A stretch of DNA of 64,000 nucleotides from Platanthera guangdongensis (lineage: Eukaryota; Streptophyta; Magnoliopsida; Asparagales; Orchidaceae). The stretch lies in contig CM077150.1 of assembly GCA_039583875.1 (NCBI GenBank), forward strand, positions 182,036,375 through 182,100,374, given 5' to 3'. This document shows positions 11,411-22,566 of this stretch, one piece after another (position 1 is the first letter of the stretch; each line of letters starts with the position of its first letter). The notes below the pieces were generated by a model. That model had not been told where the DNA came from. It did no database searches and was given only the letters and a program-made list of their open reading frames with translations. Both the position numbers and the translations under genes were made by a program.

Positions 11411-11760
11411 TAGATATCTTCCGCTGCTTAGAGTTGAGAGAGAGAGAGAGAGAGCTTTTGATATGATGTACTGGGCATAAGCCCTTATTACTCTTCATAT
11501 TATTTCTGTACTCATTTGGACTGATGTTTTCCTTTTCATATATTTATATATATGTGTGTTGTGACTGTGGACTAGTTGTGGTTTGCTTTTACCGCTATAC
11601 TTCTATTTCTCATTTTGGCCTACAGGTTTTATGATCGTACTAGCCGACAGAATCGGCGTATTACGGTGTCGACTAACCCGTTCGTTAGTGCCACCGTAAG
11701 ACGGCGGTTCTGGGCATAAGACTGGGTAGCCTCCTTGGTAAGGAGGAGGGGGGTCTTACA
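11411..11760 (+). repeat. 3' end of a gypsy LTR (G2/G3 family), plus strand
   Basis: This stretch matches 36746-37067 in order: GGGCATAAGCCC versus GGGCTTAAGCCC, then GCCGACAGAATCGGCG, ACGGCGG and GGGGGTCTTACA. In the 37-kb copy the same end is followed by a primer-binding site, so this is the 3' end of the LTR. Here it is followed by ACCTA (11761-11765), the reverse complement of the TAGGT that abuts the LTR start at 42040. Confidence 0.7.
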
Positions 11761-11977
11761 ACCTAAAAGTGGACAACACATACATTAGTGACCGGGCATA
11801 AGCAATATTAACAAGTTAGGAACACGCAGGTTCCTCAAACACATGTATTTGCATTTCTACCATGGACATTCAGGAGTTCAATCGGTAACTTGGTTTGCAC
11901 AGATACGTGCTCGCCACCCCACAAAAGAAGGGACCACGACTTCGAGAGGGAAAGAATAAGACAGCTGATACCAAAAA
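11761..11977 (-). other. Leader and primer-binding site of gypsy element G1
   Basis: On the minus strand the LTR end at 11978 is followed by TTTTTGGTATCAGCTGTC. TGGTATCAG matches the 3' end of initiator Met-tRNA, the common primer for these elements. So the LTR to the right is a 5' LTR. The leader is cut after about 215 bp at 11761, and the matching gag begins at 42047 in the opposite orientation. Confidence 0.7.
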
Positions 11978-13724
11978 TGTAACAATCTCATCCGTTCACA
12001 TAGTATATACTAGAAGGTCCGGTCAGGGCCCCACAACATAGACCACAAAACAGGAGGTGCAGTTACGATATGATACCAGAGTAGCACAGCGCACCCTAAC
12101 ACATTGCATTCTAGCGGAAGCCTATAACACTACACTTGAACTCCACGCCTGAATGTCCAACACATAAAAACTCCACATTTTATACATGATAGGAATGTTT
12201 TACACATACAAGTAGTTGGCCTTATGGCCTTACAGGGCTTTCAAGATAGTGGCCTCAAACATTGGCACGCAGGCCGGCCACATCAAAAGAAAACATAACA
12301 CTTCCATTTCTTTTAGCCTTCAAGGGCTAGCAACAGGAACAGCAAATGCAGCAGGGAATTCAGTCCTTATGCGTCCCGCTCGGCTCTCCAGCACCTGCAC
12401 AGGGACATTCCACCCAAGGGTGACAAACAGAGGCAACGGTCAGGATTCAGCTGACCAAATTATAACGACCCTACCCCTTTCTCGGGGCAGCGGTATTCTT
12501 CCCTGCAGGCATAGCATATCACAAGCATGTATATATATATATATCTCACATATAAGGTGCTTTCAAGCACACATGCCATCACAACTGTCAGCCACCCGGC
12601 CCGACGATCCGTGCACTCATGGCACATTCTTGGTGTACCGGCGAACTAGTTGCCCACCACCGTATCAGGGTCGCAATCCAACGGCAAATCACTTGAGAAT
12701 TTACTCCATGGCGTGCAGCCAAAGTTTCTAGTCTTAATGCACCGGGATTGGCCCGTAGCCCCCATTGTGTCATGGCGCGCAGGCCTGAGACTCTCGCTAT
12801 GCGCTCCAATAGACCACACTTTCAGGTCTCACGTCGGACGGACAAAACGCAGGTCAGATCCTCCACCCCCTGTTGCTCAAATCGCCTTGTCATCACCGAG
12901 TACGGCGTACTCGCGGCTACAAAAAGGCACTGGTCGGTCTCACCAATCTTGTTCTGTCATTCAAGCCTAGGTATTTCTCTTACACCCATTTCATATCACA
13001 ATATTTGCGGATCTTTCCTGGGCACACCAGTACTTCCTGCTACTCCTTTTCACAGGTATGACTCCGCAATGTCGAGGGTCTTTCCTGGCTCACCGCGCCA
13101 ATACTTCCTATTACTCCCTTCACAGGTACCACCCAAGAACATCAAGCATCAAAAGGGTATTTCCTAGACTTCCAGTCCAGTACTTCATGCTACTCTCTTT
13201 ACAGGTAAAACCCAACAACACAAGCAACACAAGTATTACACGGGTAATTTCCTGGATTACCACTCCAGTACTTCCTGCTACTTCCCTTCACAGGTCCAAC
13301 CCATCGACTCCTAAACTACGCGTTTATCACGGAGTCTTCCACGGTTCGTATGCAACATCACCAATCCAGACCAACCTGTCCAGATGGGCTTCACACAGCA
13401 TGCCGATTCCGTACTCAATTTCCGGATCTATATGTTAATAAACTAGGGAGTCCATGAATCAACCCAAAGACTCCCATAACAAACCACCCTCTGGTGGGGG
13501 AATCATATGCATATGCCAAAAAGGAAGCCTTCACATGGCTAGGAATAAAGGTCATTACCCTCGAAGACCGCTTCAGTGCCATGAGCTCCTAACTGGCTAG
13601 GAAGAACCGCAACAGATTTTCATCCGCAACGCCGACCTCGAATCTCTCATCGGAAAACCGCAGCACCACCAGTGACCAGCCCCTTTCCTTCTCCTCCTTC
13701 TTCCTCTCCCTTTCTCTCTCTAGG

Positions 13725-13731
13725 ATTTATA
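13725..13731 (-). promoter_or_regulatory. TATA box of the G1 LTR
   Basis: TTTATAAATCC on the minus strand, followed by a pyrimidine/purine stretch, with the palindrome array 140-580 bp upstream. In the 3' LTR the matching site (near 46262) has mutated to TTTCTAAATCC. Confidence 0.55.
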
Positions 13732-13867
13732 AAGACGATTGCCACTTACAAATGAGTTCTTTCAACCCATTCCTAGCCTTAAGGACACAGGGAGGCAGTT
13801 CAGCCGTTGGATCTCAGCTAAAGGAACGGACGGCCACAATTTTTCCTCGAAAGCATAATTTTTGCCT

Positions 13868-14304
13868 GACACGGCCTGTGACACGGGCGTGTCACGGTCC
13901 GTGTTCCCAAATAGATGCTCAACCGACTTATCTACTCCAGTACACGCCCATGTGACACGCCCATGTGATGGGCCATGTCACCTGACACGTCTTCAGACAT
14001 GCCCGTGTCTGTGGCCGTGTCCATCAGGCTGCAGAAAATTGAAATCAACCCGAGTATCACATGGCTGGTGACACACCCGTGTCTCAGGCCGTGTGCCCAT
14101 CACATGGCACTAGACACGCCCCAGCTCAAATTCATTGGGCTGAGTTCGTCGACCGCACTGACACGCCCTGTGACACGCCCGTGTCACAGGTCGTGTCCTA
14201 TGCTCTCGATAATCGTCGACCAAATTTTGTCGAACACTCGTCGACTGCCCACCCAAGAAGGACACGCCCTGGGACACGCCCGTGTCCCAGGCCGTGTCAC
14301 CCAA
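13868..14304. repeat. Array of GACACGGGCGTGTC-type palindromes in the G1 LTR U3
   Basis: More than a dozen copies of GACACG and CGTGTC half-sites, often paired as GACACGCCCGTGTC or GACACGGGCGTGTC with a CpG-rich core. Several short open frames on both strands here are products of the repeat and are not genes. Confidence 0.85.
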
Positions 14305-14337
14305 TTAAATCCAAACTTTGGATTTTGGGGTGTTACA

Positions 14338-15229
14338 GCAGGTATTCTCCAAAGTATATAGAATAGACTGATGGTAGAAGCCTGCAACTGATTTTTAAGT
14401 CAAGATTGTCTTTGTCAATATTCACAGGAGGAAGAGTAGAGGGAGAGTAAGGGGCTTCCATTCATGTCGTGTTAATTGATGCCAATACTGGTCATGTTAT
14501 AACTTCGGGACCTGAATCTTTCGCAAAACTAGATATTATGGTTCTCCAGGGTGATTTTAACAATGAAGATGATGAAGACTCGACCGGAGAAGAATTTGAG
14601 AATCATGTAGTCAAAGAACGCGAAGGAAAGAGACCTCTTCTGACCGGTGATTTAAAAGTTACCTTAAAAGAAGGCATGTGAACCCTTGGAGAACTAACAT
14701 TTACAGATAATTCCAGCTGGATAAGGAGCAGGAAGTTTAGGCTTGGTCTGGAGATTTCATCTGGATATTGTGATGGTATACGTGTTCGTTAGGGGAAAAC
14801 AGAAGCATTCACTGTTAAGGACCACGGAGGGGAATGTAGGTCATTATATTGGGTTGTTTTTTAAGTTTTAAAATAGTTGTTTTTTTACTCTTATAATTTC
14901 GGTGAAATTGATATATGGTATCCAAAAAACACTACCCACCTTCCTTAAAAGACGAAGTTTGGAGATTGGAGAATATTGGCAAAGACGGCGCATTCCACAA
15001 GAAATTAAATAAGGCTGGGATTCACATAGTTGAAGACTTTCTACGCCTTCTAGTTAGAGATGAAGAGAGATTAAGAAATGTAAGTTTTCCCTATAGTTTA
15101 TTGATTGGTTAATATATATATTTATTAATTTACTACTGTTCTGTTCAAAATGCTCCATAAATTCATATTCTTGGAAGTGACATGTCAAACAAGATGTGGG
15201 ATATTCTCATCGAGCATGTAAAGACCTGT
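14338..15229 (+). pseudogene. CBP60: CBP60 (calmodulin-binding protein 60) gene, 3' half, broken
   Basis: CBP60 proteins are plant-specific, calmodulin-binding, DNA-binding transcription regulators. Three exons are readable. Exon A (about 14339-14835) includes [40 protein letters not shown] and [16 protein letters not shown]. Exon B (14918-15079) includes [32 protein letters not shown] and [17 protein letters not shown]. Exon C (15167-15229) reads ILGSDMSNKMWDILIEHVKTC. Stops in exon A (near 14367, 14436, 14679 and 14791) and a degraded acceptor before exon C show it is dead. Its 5' end begins at the GCAGG target duplication of gypsy element G1. The matching 5' half is at 48017-50357 on the other strand. 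After exon C the sequence switches to unrelated DNA. Confidence 0.85.
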
Positions 15230-15365
15230 CGCAGCCGCTCATCATCGGGCAAAGCCGTGGTTGGGTGGCTCAAGATCAATGTTGCCTTGTGATGGGGCAT
15301 CTTCATTAGGAAGAAGGCGGCAGAGCGGAGAGCTCAAATTATCGAGCTCGAAGACGAATAGCCCG
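15230..15365 (+). pseudogene. Unidentified coding fragment joined to CBP60 exon C
   Basis: Directly after CBP60 exon C an open stretch reads SSSGKAVVGWLKINVAL, a stop, then FIRKKAAERRAQIIELEDE. This is not part of any CBP60 I know. The basic and acidic helical segment looks like real former coding sequence. I do not recognise the family. It marks a fusion breakpoint at about 15230. Confidence 0.35.
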
Positions 15366-15848
15366 TAGCGCAAAAGATGGTTAAAACTGATTATGTATAA
15401 TAGTGATGTGCTGATTGTGCTATTCTTCATGTTTTTATTGTTAAATTTTGTTCAGTTTAAAAGAATTTAAATCTCAAAAATAAACTCCTTGTATTATTTT
15501 CCCCACCAGTGCCTGAAAGGGCACAACTTTATTAGCTTCTTATGGATTATAATGCCCTTTATCTCTCTTTCTCACAGCTCTAACATGGAGGTAGGTTTTC
15601 ACCCTTATGTATTAGAGTCTATAGCTCTGCCTATATAAATGGTTTCTTTTATTGTATTATTATTATTATTATCAAAAAATGAGACTAGAGCTTGTAAGGT
15701 TTTTGATAATATTTGCCCAGAATTCTAACCCAACGATGACGTTTGTGTTGATCTCGGCTCGTGGGGTCTGAGGCCGCGGCTCAGACAAAGTTTTCGGGGT
15801 AATTGTCATTGGTATTTTGTAAATGTATAAAGTGTTGAATAAACTCTT
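15366..15848. other. No gene recognised
   Basis: AT-rich sequence with a short TTA run near 15655-15672 and no coding, LTR or RNA signal I can support. Confidence 0.5.
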
Positions 15849-16139
15849 TCTATGTTCTCATTCATAAGAAGTTAGCCAAATCGGGTGCACCTAGTTTTAG
15901 GCTTTTAGCCTCACTCGATCAAAGAGAATGCAGAATCAGAGATCGATTAATTCTATGTTCTCAGTGATAAGTAGTCAGCCACATCGGGTGAACCTAGTTT
16001 TAGCCTCACTCGATCAAAGAGAATGCAGAATCAGTGATCAGTTGATTCTATGTTCTCATTGATAAGTAGTTATCCACACCGGGTGTACTTAGTTTTAGCC
16101 TCACTCGATCAAAGAGAATGCAGAATCAGTGAGCGGCTT
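15849..16139 (+). repeat. Three-copy tandem repeat of about 95-100 bp
   Basis: Units start near 15849, 15952 and 16046 with TTCTATGTTCTCA. They share CACATCGGGTG, CCTAGTTTTAGCCTCACTCG and ATCAAAGAGAATGCAGAATCA. The first unit has a small internal duplication (TTTTAGGCTTTTAGCC). Function unknown. Confidence 0.85.
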
Positions 16140-16666
16140 CTAGCTTATCATGAAACGTTCAATTCTAATAACAATGAGTTGATGGAATGTGTAGTGTCTT
16201 TAGGTGTATCTGCAGCTAAGATATTGGTAGAAGAATATTGCAACATTTATAAAATTACCGCTTTTGACAAAAATGTGACGCGAAGTTTTTGAAAAAGCAC
16301 AGCGGTAGCCTTTAAGAGTTACATCACTGTTTTAAAAACAAAACATCGCAACAAGCTATGTCAAGTCTCACAACAACGGCGATTTTATGGCAACGTCTCC
16401 CACTCCCATCATCTTATTCTTCCTTTCTCTCTTTCTCCCTCTCCCCCCCTTCCTTCACCTCCTCCTCTTTTTCTTTCTCCTCCCTCCCCTCCCCCCATTT
16501 TTCCCCGCATACCAGAGTGGAACCCGTCACTCCCCCCCCCCCTCGACGGGCCTCACTCTGGTTTAGCAGAATCTGACTAAAATTCCTTAAAATTTATTTT
16601 AAAATAAAAAATCCCATCTCCCAGCTTTTATTTTCCCGAGTCTGCAACCTCACTTCCTGCTTTATT
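16140..16666. other. Short unidentified open stretch, then pyrimidine-rich DNA
   Basis: 16140-16290 continues as an open stretch (NELMECVVSLGVSAAKILVE) that could be a coding scrap but is too short to name. 16420-16530 is a C/T-rich tract with runs of C. No promoter or gene is supported. Confidence 0.35.
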
Positions 16667-16865
16667 ATCTTCCTCGCCGGCCTCAATCCGCCTCCCTCCA
16701 AAAAATCAGCGGCAAACTCCCAGTGTTTTCTCATCTACCTTGCTGGCCTAACTCCTCCTCCCTCCAAACAATCAGCGGCAAACTCGCGGTGCTTTCTCAT
16801 CTTCCTCGCCGGCCCCACTCCGCCTCCCTCCGAAAAATCAGTGGCAAACTCCCGATCTCCCCTAC
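16667..16865 (+). repeat. Three-copy 66-bp minisatellite
   Basis: Units begin at 16667, 16733 and 16799 (ATCTTCCTCGCCGGCC or variants) and share CCGCCTCCCTCC and AATCAGCGGCAAACTC. The period is exactly 66 bp, 22 codons. The frame is open across the array and on to 16971, but no gene is recognised. 16866-17281 shows no recognisable feature. Confidence 0.85.
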
Positions 16866-17281
16866 CTCTTCATCATCGTCGGTGATTGTAGGTCGTTGGA
16901 GCCCTCTTAATCGCCGCCCTCCCCTCCTCACGGATCGTCATCGGTGGAAGGCTTCCAGCTCTGCTTCATGACTCCTCTCCTGTTCGTCATTCTCAGGGTA
17001 GCCGGTCGTTGAAGTTCCTCTTCTACTGTGAGGCCCTCTTCTTCACATTTTTTATGAATCATTTTGATTTGGACGTTAAACCCCTCACCCGACAGTTTTT
17101 TGTAATGGACAATACCTTCTGAGCTAATGCTTGCCTGTAAATACTACTCATTTCCTTCAAATTGTTCTTCCTATCAAGGTTCTTTCATTTACTGATTTTA
17201 GTTTGTGTTACACAGCCAATTGGAAAATGGTAATGCAGCACATTGAAACCTAAAAAACATAGCTTTGTTTGAATAATCTCT

Positions 17282-17525
17282 TAGGGTGTGTTTGTTTCGT
17301 AAGTTTTGAGTGACAAAAATTGGTTTTGGCCGAAATCTATGGCATAGAGTCAAAACCAATTCTTGTGTTCGTTTGAGAGACAACACTTTTTTTTGGAAAA
17401 TTTATGGTTCTTCAAGGAATTCCAATTCCGATTTCAAATTAGACGATACGAACCACAAAATTGGAATTGGGATACCCAATTTCAATTCCCTTGCCCCAAT
17501 TCCAGCGAAACGAATGCACACTTAG
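17282..17525. mobile_element. Short MITE-like DNA transposon
   Basis: The stretch begins GGTGTGTTTGTTTCG and ends CGAAACGAATGCACA, imperfect terminal inverted repeats of about 15 bp. It is flanked on both sides by CTTAG, a candidate 5-bp target duplication. The interior has many imperfect AATTCCAATT dyads and no coding capacity. The GGTGTGTTTG terminus recalls common plant MITEs, but the superfamily is uncertain. Confidence 0.55.
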
Positions 17526-18089
17526 GATGAAGGAGGGGGCTTACATATCGACACTTATGATACATTTATTGCCGTTAATTAATTAATACTAAAAGAAGTG
17601 TAAATTGATCTCCATCATTTTTCTAATATAGAAGATATTGAGTTTGTTGTCCTAAGAGAATCTCTCTTAATTGTTGGCACACTATCTGCTCATTTATTGT
17701 ATGTGATCCAATTTGTCTTAAAATTGTTTGAAATATATATATATTTTACATCAAGGTGTTGTGAACATGTTTTTTTTAAATAAAAAAGCAATTGAGTACT
17801 AACAAGAGAGAAACATCACACAACAGAATAATTAAATCAAAGATCAATTAAGTACTAACTGCAACTAAGAAATTTGTATTTGGTTAGCAATACTAGTACA
17901 ATCTACTACTAAAAAGGTTACACTTATGATTATGTTAGTTATCAAGATTCAACATTATACATTACAATTATGGAGAGGTTAATGAAACATATCAATAAAA
18001 GCCAATCCATGATTAAATATTAATTGGATTTTGCTAAGAAGTATATTATGATGGTGTTTTTGTGAGAAGGAATTAACAAAGAGTAGAAA
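17526..18089. other. No gene recognised
   Basis: AT-rich spacer with no coding, repeat or RNA feature I can support. Confidence 0.5.
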
Positions 18090-18216
18090 ATGAACATCTT
18101 ACGTTTTCAGTGATGTTCAGAAGGCTTATGACAATGTACCATGAAAATTCATTTAAATGATATTAAGGAAAAATTGAATTGTAATAATATGTTGAACTTA
18201 TTTAAGATGTAGATTT
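18090..18216 (+). pseudogene. LINE reverse-transcriptase scrap
   Basis: The frame near 18105-18160 reads FSDVQKAYDNVP followed by a stop. It resembles the conserved F-I-D-x-E-K-A-Y-D-x-V-P segment of plant LINE reverse transcriptases, and a weak continuation (about 18165-18216) fits the next helix. It is too short for family assignment. Confidence 0.45.
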
Positions 18217-18224
18217 ATGATGAA

Positions 18225-19089
18225 GCTATTGAAACCAAAAATCGACTTCTGTGGAGTTCTAACACTTGGGGGAAGAGGTGATCTCGCACTAACTTATCCA
18301 TCACAAACTCAAACAACTAGATACTCAAAACAAGAAAAGACCCAAGGCTCTAGCACGGAGGTCCCATCACACACCCAGAAGATCTTAGAGTGCTTCCCCT
18401 CCTTAGCCAAGTGTTGAGCTAAGGATACCTCAGAAAGCGCATGAATACCAGGACACAAGTAAGCATGCCTTCTGAGGAACCCTCTTGGGTCTATTTATAG
18501 TTTTCTGAAAATGGTCTGGCAACAGCCAACCTCCGCTATTCTGAACAGCTATGTGTAGTCGAGATTGGACTGCCAATAACGTAAATCCGCTGTTCTGAAA
18601 TTCTATGGGCAGGCCAACTGAGGTAAAAAGTTAAAAATACATCATGCAATACTGGGCGAGTGGCCGTTGAAAACCTCCACTCGCATGGGGTGGAGAGTGC
18701 TCGATGGTGCTAGCACTTGCCATGTCTCTATGGAAATGGGCTAGTTCATGCCAGAAATACCATAATCGCCAACTACCTACCGAGAGCCATGGGCGAGTGC
18801 AAGCCTGCTGCTCCACTCGCCCCTGTTCCGCTCCAACCCACCTGGGCGAGATGAAGGATCTGTCGAGATATCACTCGATGCTAAGATGCATTGACAGATA
18901 TCACCCCACGCAATGACATGGCAGGATGTGTCGAGTGAACAAGCCTTACTCGACGCCGAGGCAGAATATGTCAAGTAGACTCGATGCCAGCAGAAGGCGC
19001 CGAGTGGACTCGACGCCAGGGGTTTGGACTGCATTACTTTGCTGGTCTGGCTCCTGTCGATCCCCACTCGCCGGATATGTGGTTGTATA
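18225..19089 (-). repeat. Diverged Tat-type LTR fragment
   Basis: It aligns in order with the Tat LTR at 50591-51530: CTTCTGTGGAGTT, GATCTCGCAC, AGATCTTAGAGTGCTTCCCCTCC, TTGGGTCTATTTATAG and ACTCGCCGGATATG near the end. The minus-strand TATA box (CTATAAATAG) is at about 18491-18500. The left end is lost and no internal region is attached. Its U3 carries GTCGAGT/ACTCGAC and CCACTCGCC motifs where the other LTR has CCGAGCTCGG. Confidence 0.7.
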
Positions 19090-19488
19090 GAAGCAAAAAC
19101 AAGCAGTAGAAGAATTGGTGATTCTGTCTCCCAAGAATGAATTAAGATTATATCGAGAGCCAATATTAAGTTTCTATCTTATTTAATTTGTTGTGGGGTT
19201 TCTTTGAAAAGGTTCAAATCTAGGTTTATTTTATATACTATTTGTAAAAAATAATTCGGATAGGTGATACCTCCTTTAAAATAAATTGGAAGTTAGACTA
19301 AGGATAAAGTACAGTGAAGTCCTTGACGATATAGACCACATTTCACCTAGCTCCATGTTTTTGAACACATTTGTTAGTTGAACGTTGATGGAATTGAGTT
19401 TTGTTGAATTTTTTGAAGTGAAAGTGGCAGCCTGGGCGGTCTGTTCGCGTGGTCTGTGCGGGCAGTATTGACGGTTTGTGTCAGATCG
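19090..19488. other. No gene recognised
   Basis: A stretch between two LTRs without recognisable coding or repeat features. Confidence 0.5.
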
Positions 19489-22400
19489 TGTAACATCCCT
19501 CAAACAACTAGACCCCTAGGATTTTGTTTTGTCATGACTAGGTCATGACAAAACCATCAGAAGCTCAAAGGACCAAGTGAACAAATGCCAAGGTGAAAAT
19601 CACCTTGGTCTGCCTATAGCTCACCCTCAACATTTGGACCTAAGGGTTTGACTTTAAGGTTATACCTTGATCCCATGACCCTACCACAACACCCCTAACA
19701 CCTTGGGTAGTCCATAGGGCCACTAAGGACCCACTGTAGGCAGTCAAAGTGGTCAAGTTGACCTAAGTCAACCCTAACCCTAAATGCGTCAAACTAGCCT
19801 ACTTAGGGTCCTCCCATCCTCCTCTCTCTGTGGGTAGATCGTAACAATCATTAGGGTTAAGAATCGGGCTCAATTGAGCCAGATCGGGAAGGGAGTTTTC
19901 CTGGTTTTTCTGCAAAAATGAACACACCGGGATCGCCGGAATTCGCCACTTCGGCGGCTATGCCGCCGCCTGGCGATAGCCACCACCTCAACGGAGGTGG
20001 TGGCGGCGGTGGCCGACCGGGGAGGTGGTTGGGTGGCCGGCGGCAGCGCTTGGAAGTTGCTCCAGGAAGAAGCAATCGGGGTCGTCGGCTGGAGGTAGAA
20101 GATAACCCAGAGCCGTTGGATTTTGCTTTAAGATTCGTGCTCCGCCGATTTAGACTTTAGGAATTTAATTAATTTCATTTCATTTCGGTCACACTTTTTG
20201 TATTTAATATTTCTAATTATTAAAAATAACTAGATGCAGAATCTGGAAAAGTGGTGAATACCAAAATTGTATCTCTTTGGGTCTACTTTAATTAAAAATT
20301 GGTTTGAACCAATTTGGGTGCCTGGTTTGACCAGGGCACTCATTTTGGTGGGGTCCATACCTATGGTTAGATAGAAATTAAAATGTGTGCCCCCACTTTA
20401 GCCCTTGTCCAAATGACCTGAAATTTGGACAGGGAGTCACCCTAGTATATACCTAGGTCCTGCCCAAAAATGAGAATTTTGGGGGATAATGTGTGTATAG
20501 TTTTTGAAATTATTTAATTACTTTAGGGTAAATTAATTAAGGGACCAAATTACCTCCAGACTCACCCAAATTTTGGTGAGTGGTCCTTGGGCTCATCATA
20601 AGACTCTGGATAAATTTTCATCACATTTGGAGATGATTTGGATTGAATTCTTGCAAACCCTAGCCTTGCCATAATAAGGGTATTTATGTCAAAAGTGCAC
20701 TTGTGGGTTTAGGTGGCCAAACCACCTCAACAGAGGCTGAAACTTGGGCCACTGATTTTAAATGACATTTAACACCCTCATATGTGTTATGGGGTGGTTT
20801 GGGGTAGGTCTGCCCTAGGACCCAAGTTCAAATCCTATAATAGGAATTTGGGGGTTTGAGAAGGGCATGGGGTCAAATGACTTTGTATGGACTTGAAATT
20901 TTGCAGAGAGGATCATAGGGTAGTTAAGGTACTCTGATAAAAATCTTAGAGGATTTCGAGATGGATAAACCCCTCAAAACCCTAACCCTAGTTTAGGGCA
21001 TATCACTTATACATGCAAGATAAGCCACCAAAACTTAATGAAAGGTTATGAAACTTGGTGGGTATGGTCATAGTGTTAATTATAGCCTCTGGTGATTTTA
21101 TAAGTAATTTAGGAACAATTCACTTAGTACCTCCCTTATAGTACATGAAATTACCCTTGTAATCTTTTAATTATTGTGATCACACTGTTTAGTAGGAAGT
21201 TATGGAATTTGGGCAGAGAATGTTTTAGGTCAATTTACTCTTACTTGAGTTTTATTACAATTTTTAGATGTGTATTCCCAGTACTTACTTCACAAATGTA
21301 CAAACACGAGAATATGATCAATAATAGATTTAGAGCTCCCTTTTTATTGGAAAATTATGAAACTTGTTCAATAATGTTTCTAGGTCGATATGTTTATATG
21401 AGAATTTTATTGTAATTTTTAGATGAATAATTGCTGTACTTAGTTCATTAACATATTACTTGGAATATCATGATAAAATCAATTATAGAGTTCATTATTC
21501 ACTGATAAACTTTGAAACTTGACCTGGAGTGTTTATACGTCTTTATATTCATGCTTGAATTTTCTCAAAAATTTTAAAAGAATATTGACAGTATTTACCT
21601 CTTTAATTTGGTTAACATAGGTTATGTTCCAAAATTATGTTTAGAGGTCTAGATATTACAGAACAATTTGGAGACCTTGGATTTACTGATAAATAGTTGT
21701 CTTTCATTTATCATAAATTTGTGGAATATTTTGCATGCCAAAAATAGTACTTCATGTTCAAACTAAGGCATTTGGATCACTTTGGAAATTAAATAAATTA
21801 GGAAAATTATAAACTTCTGGATTTAGGTTAATCATATCATGATAGACCTTCAATAAATATTATAGGGATTCTGGATGATAAATTGGAGTACCTCCCATTG
21901 TACACATTATATGGCTTAGGATGGTCTGCGTTTAGTAAAACCTGCAGAAATCAAAATATGGTGCAAAATGAACTTAGGAGTTGGGATATTAGTGTGTTGG
22001 TCTGGTATGGAAATGAGATTATCATCGGGAGCCGTGATGAGGAGTGAGAAGTTTGGCAAATGTTAAGAGGTGCTTAGGGTCGACGAAACATCGTCTCCCC
22101 CGTAGGAGAGAGAGAGTCAAAATACACTAGGGTTAGATCCAGTACAACATTTAAGGGATTGGGAATTGGGTAACAGCCAATAATAGTAAGTGTCATGTGA
22201 AAGAGAGGTTTGGGCTTCAGCCCATCATAGTTCCTAGTGCCCTCGAGAGCCCTTCACGGGGAATGCCTTGGGCAGTCCTGGGCTAACCTAAACAGTAGGA
22301 ATAAAAACTACAAGAGCAACTAGTATAACTATGGTTCACATTCACACACCCCGGTAGCTCGGGAGGTTGATTAGGTTGGTTTGAATTGCCATTCGGACGG

Positions 22401-22566
22401 TAGGTTCAGAAGGTATATGCGCGGACGGGATAGTCCGGTGAGCTTTGACTCGGTTGACGTTTGTGACTGACGGGATGGTCCAGGAAGCTTTGGCTCGGTA
22501 GCTGTTACATAAGTTGTATGTGCATAAAGTATAAGGTGATGGGTGTTCGTTATTGGAGGGTCGTGA
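19489..22566 (+). repeat. 5' part of a gypsy LTR (element G3), interrupted by Athila
   Basis: Starts TGTAACATCCC at 19489. It shares order and sequence with the minus-strand LTR at 38871-42040, for example TAGTGCCCTCGAGAGCCC (22230-22255) with its reverse complement near 38930-38960, and a CGCCGG-rich promoter-proximal segment near 19930-20090. The Athila LTR begins at 22567. The LTR resumes after Athila at 36746-37067 and ends GGGGGTCTTACA before a primer site, so the two parts make one 5' LTR of about 3.4 kb. Short open frames inside are not genes. Confidence 0.7.

Larger units (their letters stand above)
11978..14337 (-). repeat. 5' LTR of gypsy element G1
   Basis: The 2360-bp LTR starts TGTAACACCCC at 14337 and ends GATTGTTACA at 11978 on the minus strand. 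It is bounded by a primer site on one side and GCAGG (14338-14342) on the other. A near-identical truncated copy in the opposite orientation lies at 46102-48013; sampled stretches differ at only a few positions per hundred bases. It carries a palindrome array (13868-14304) upstream of a TATA box (13725-13731). Confidence 0.85.

Noticed and set aside
13752..14387. Many overlapping open frames on both strands
   Set aside because: They are products of the GACACG/CGTGTC array. Frames on all strands read Arg/Pro/His/Cys-rich repeats with no start context or homology.
19857..20160. Gly/Pro-rich frames on both strands near 20 kb as a gene
   Set aside because: They lie in the CGCCGG-rich part of a gypsy LTR that is repeated in reverse at 40800-40980.
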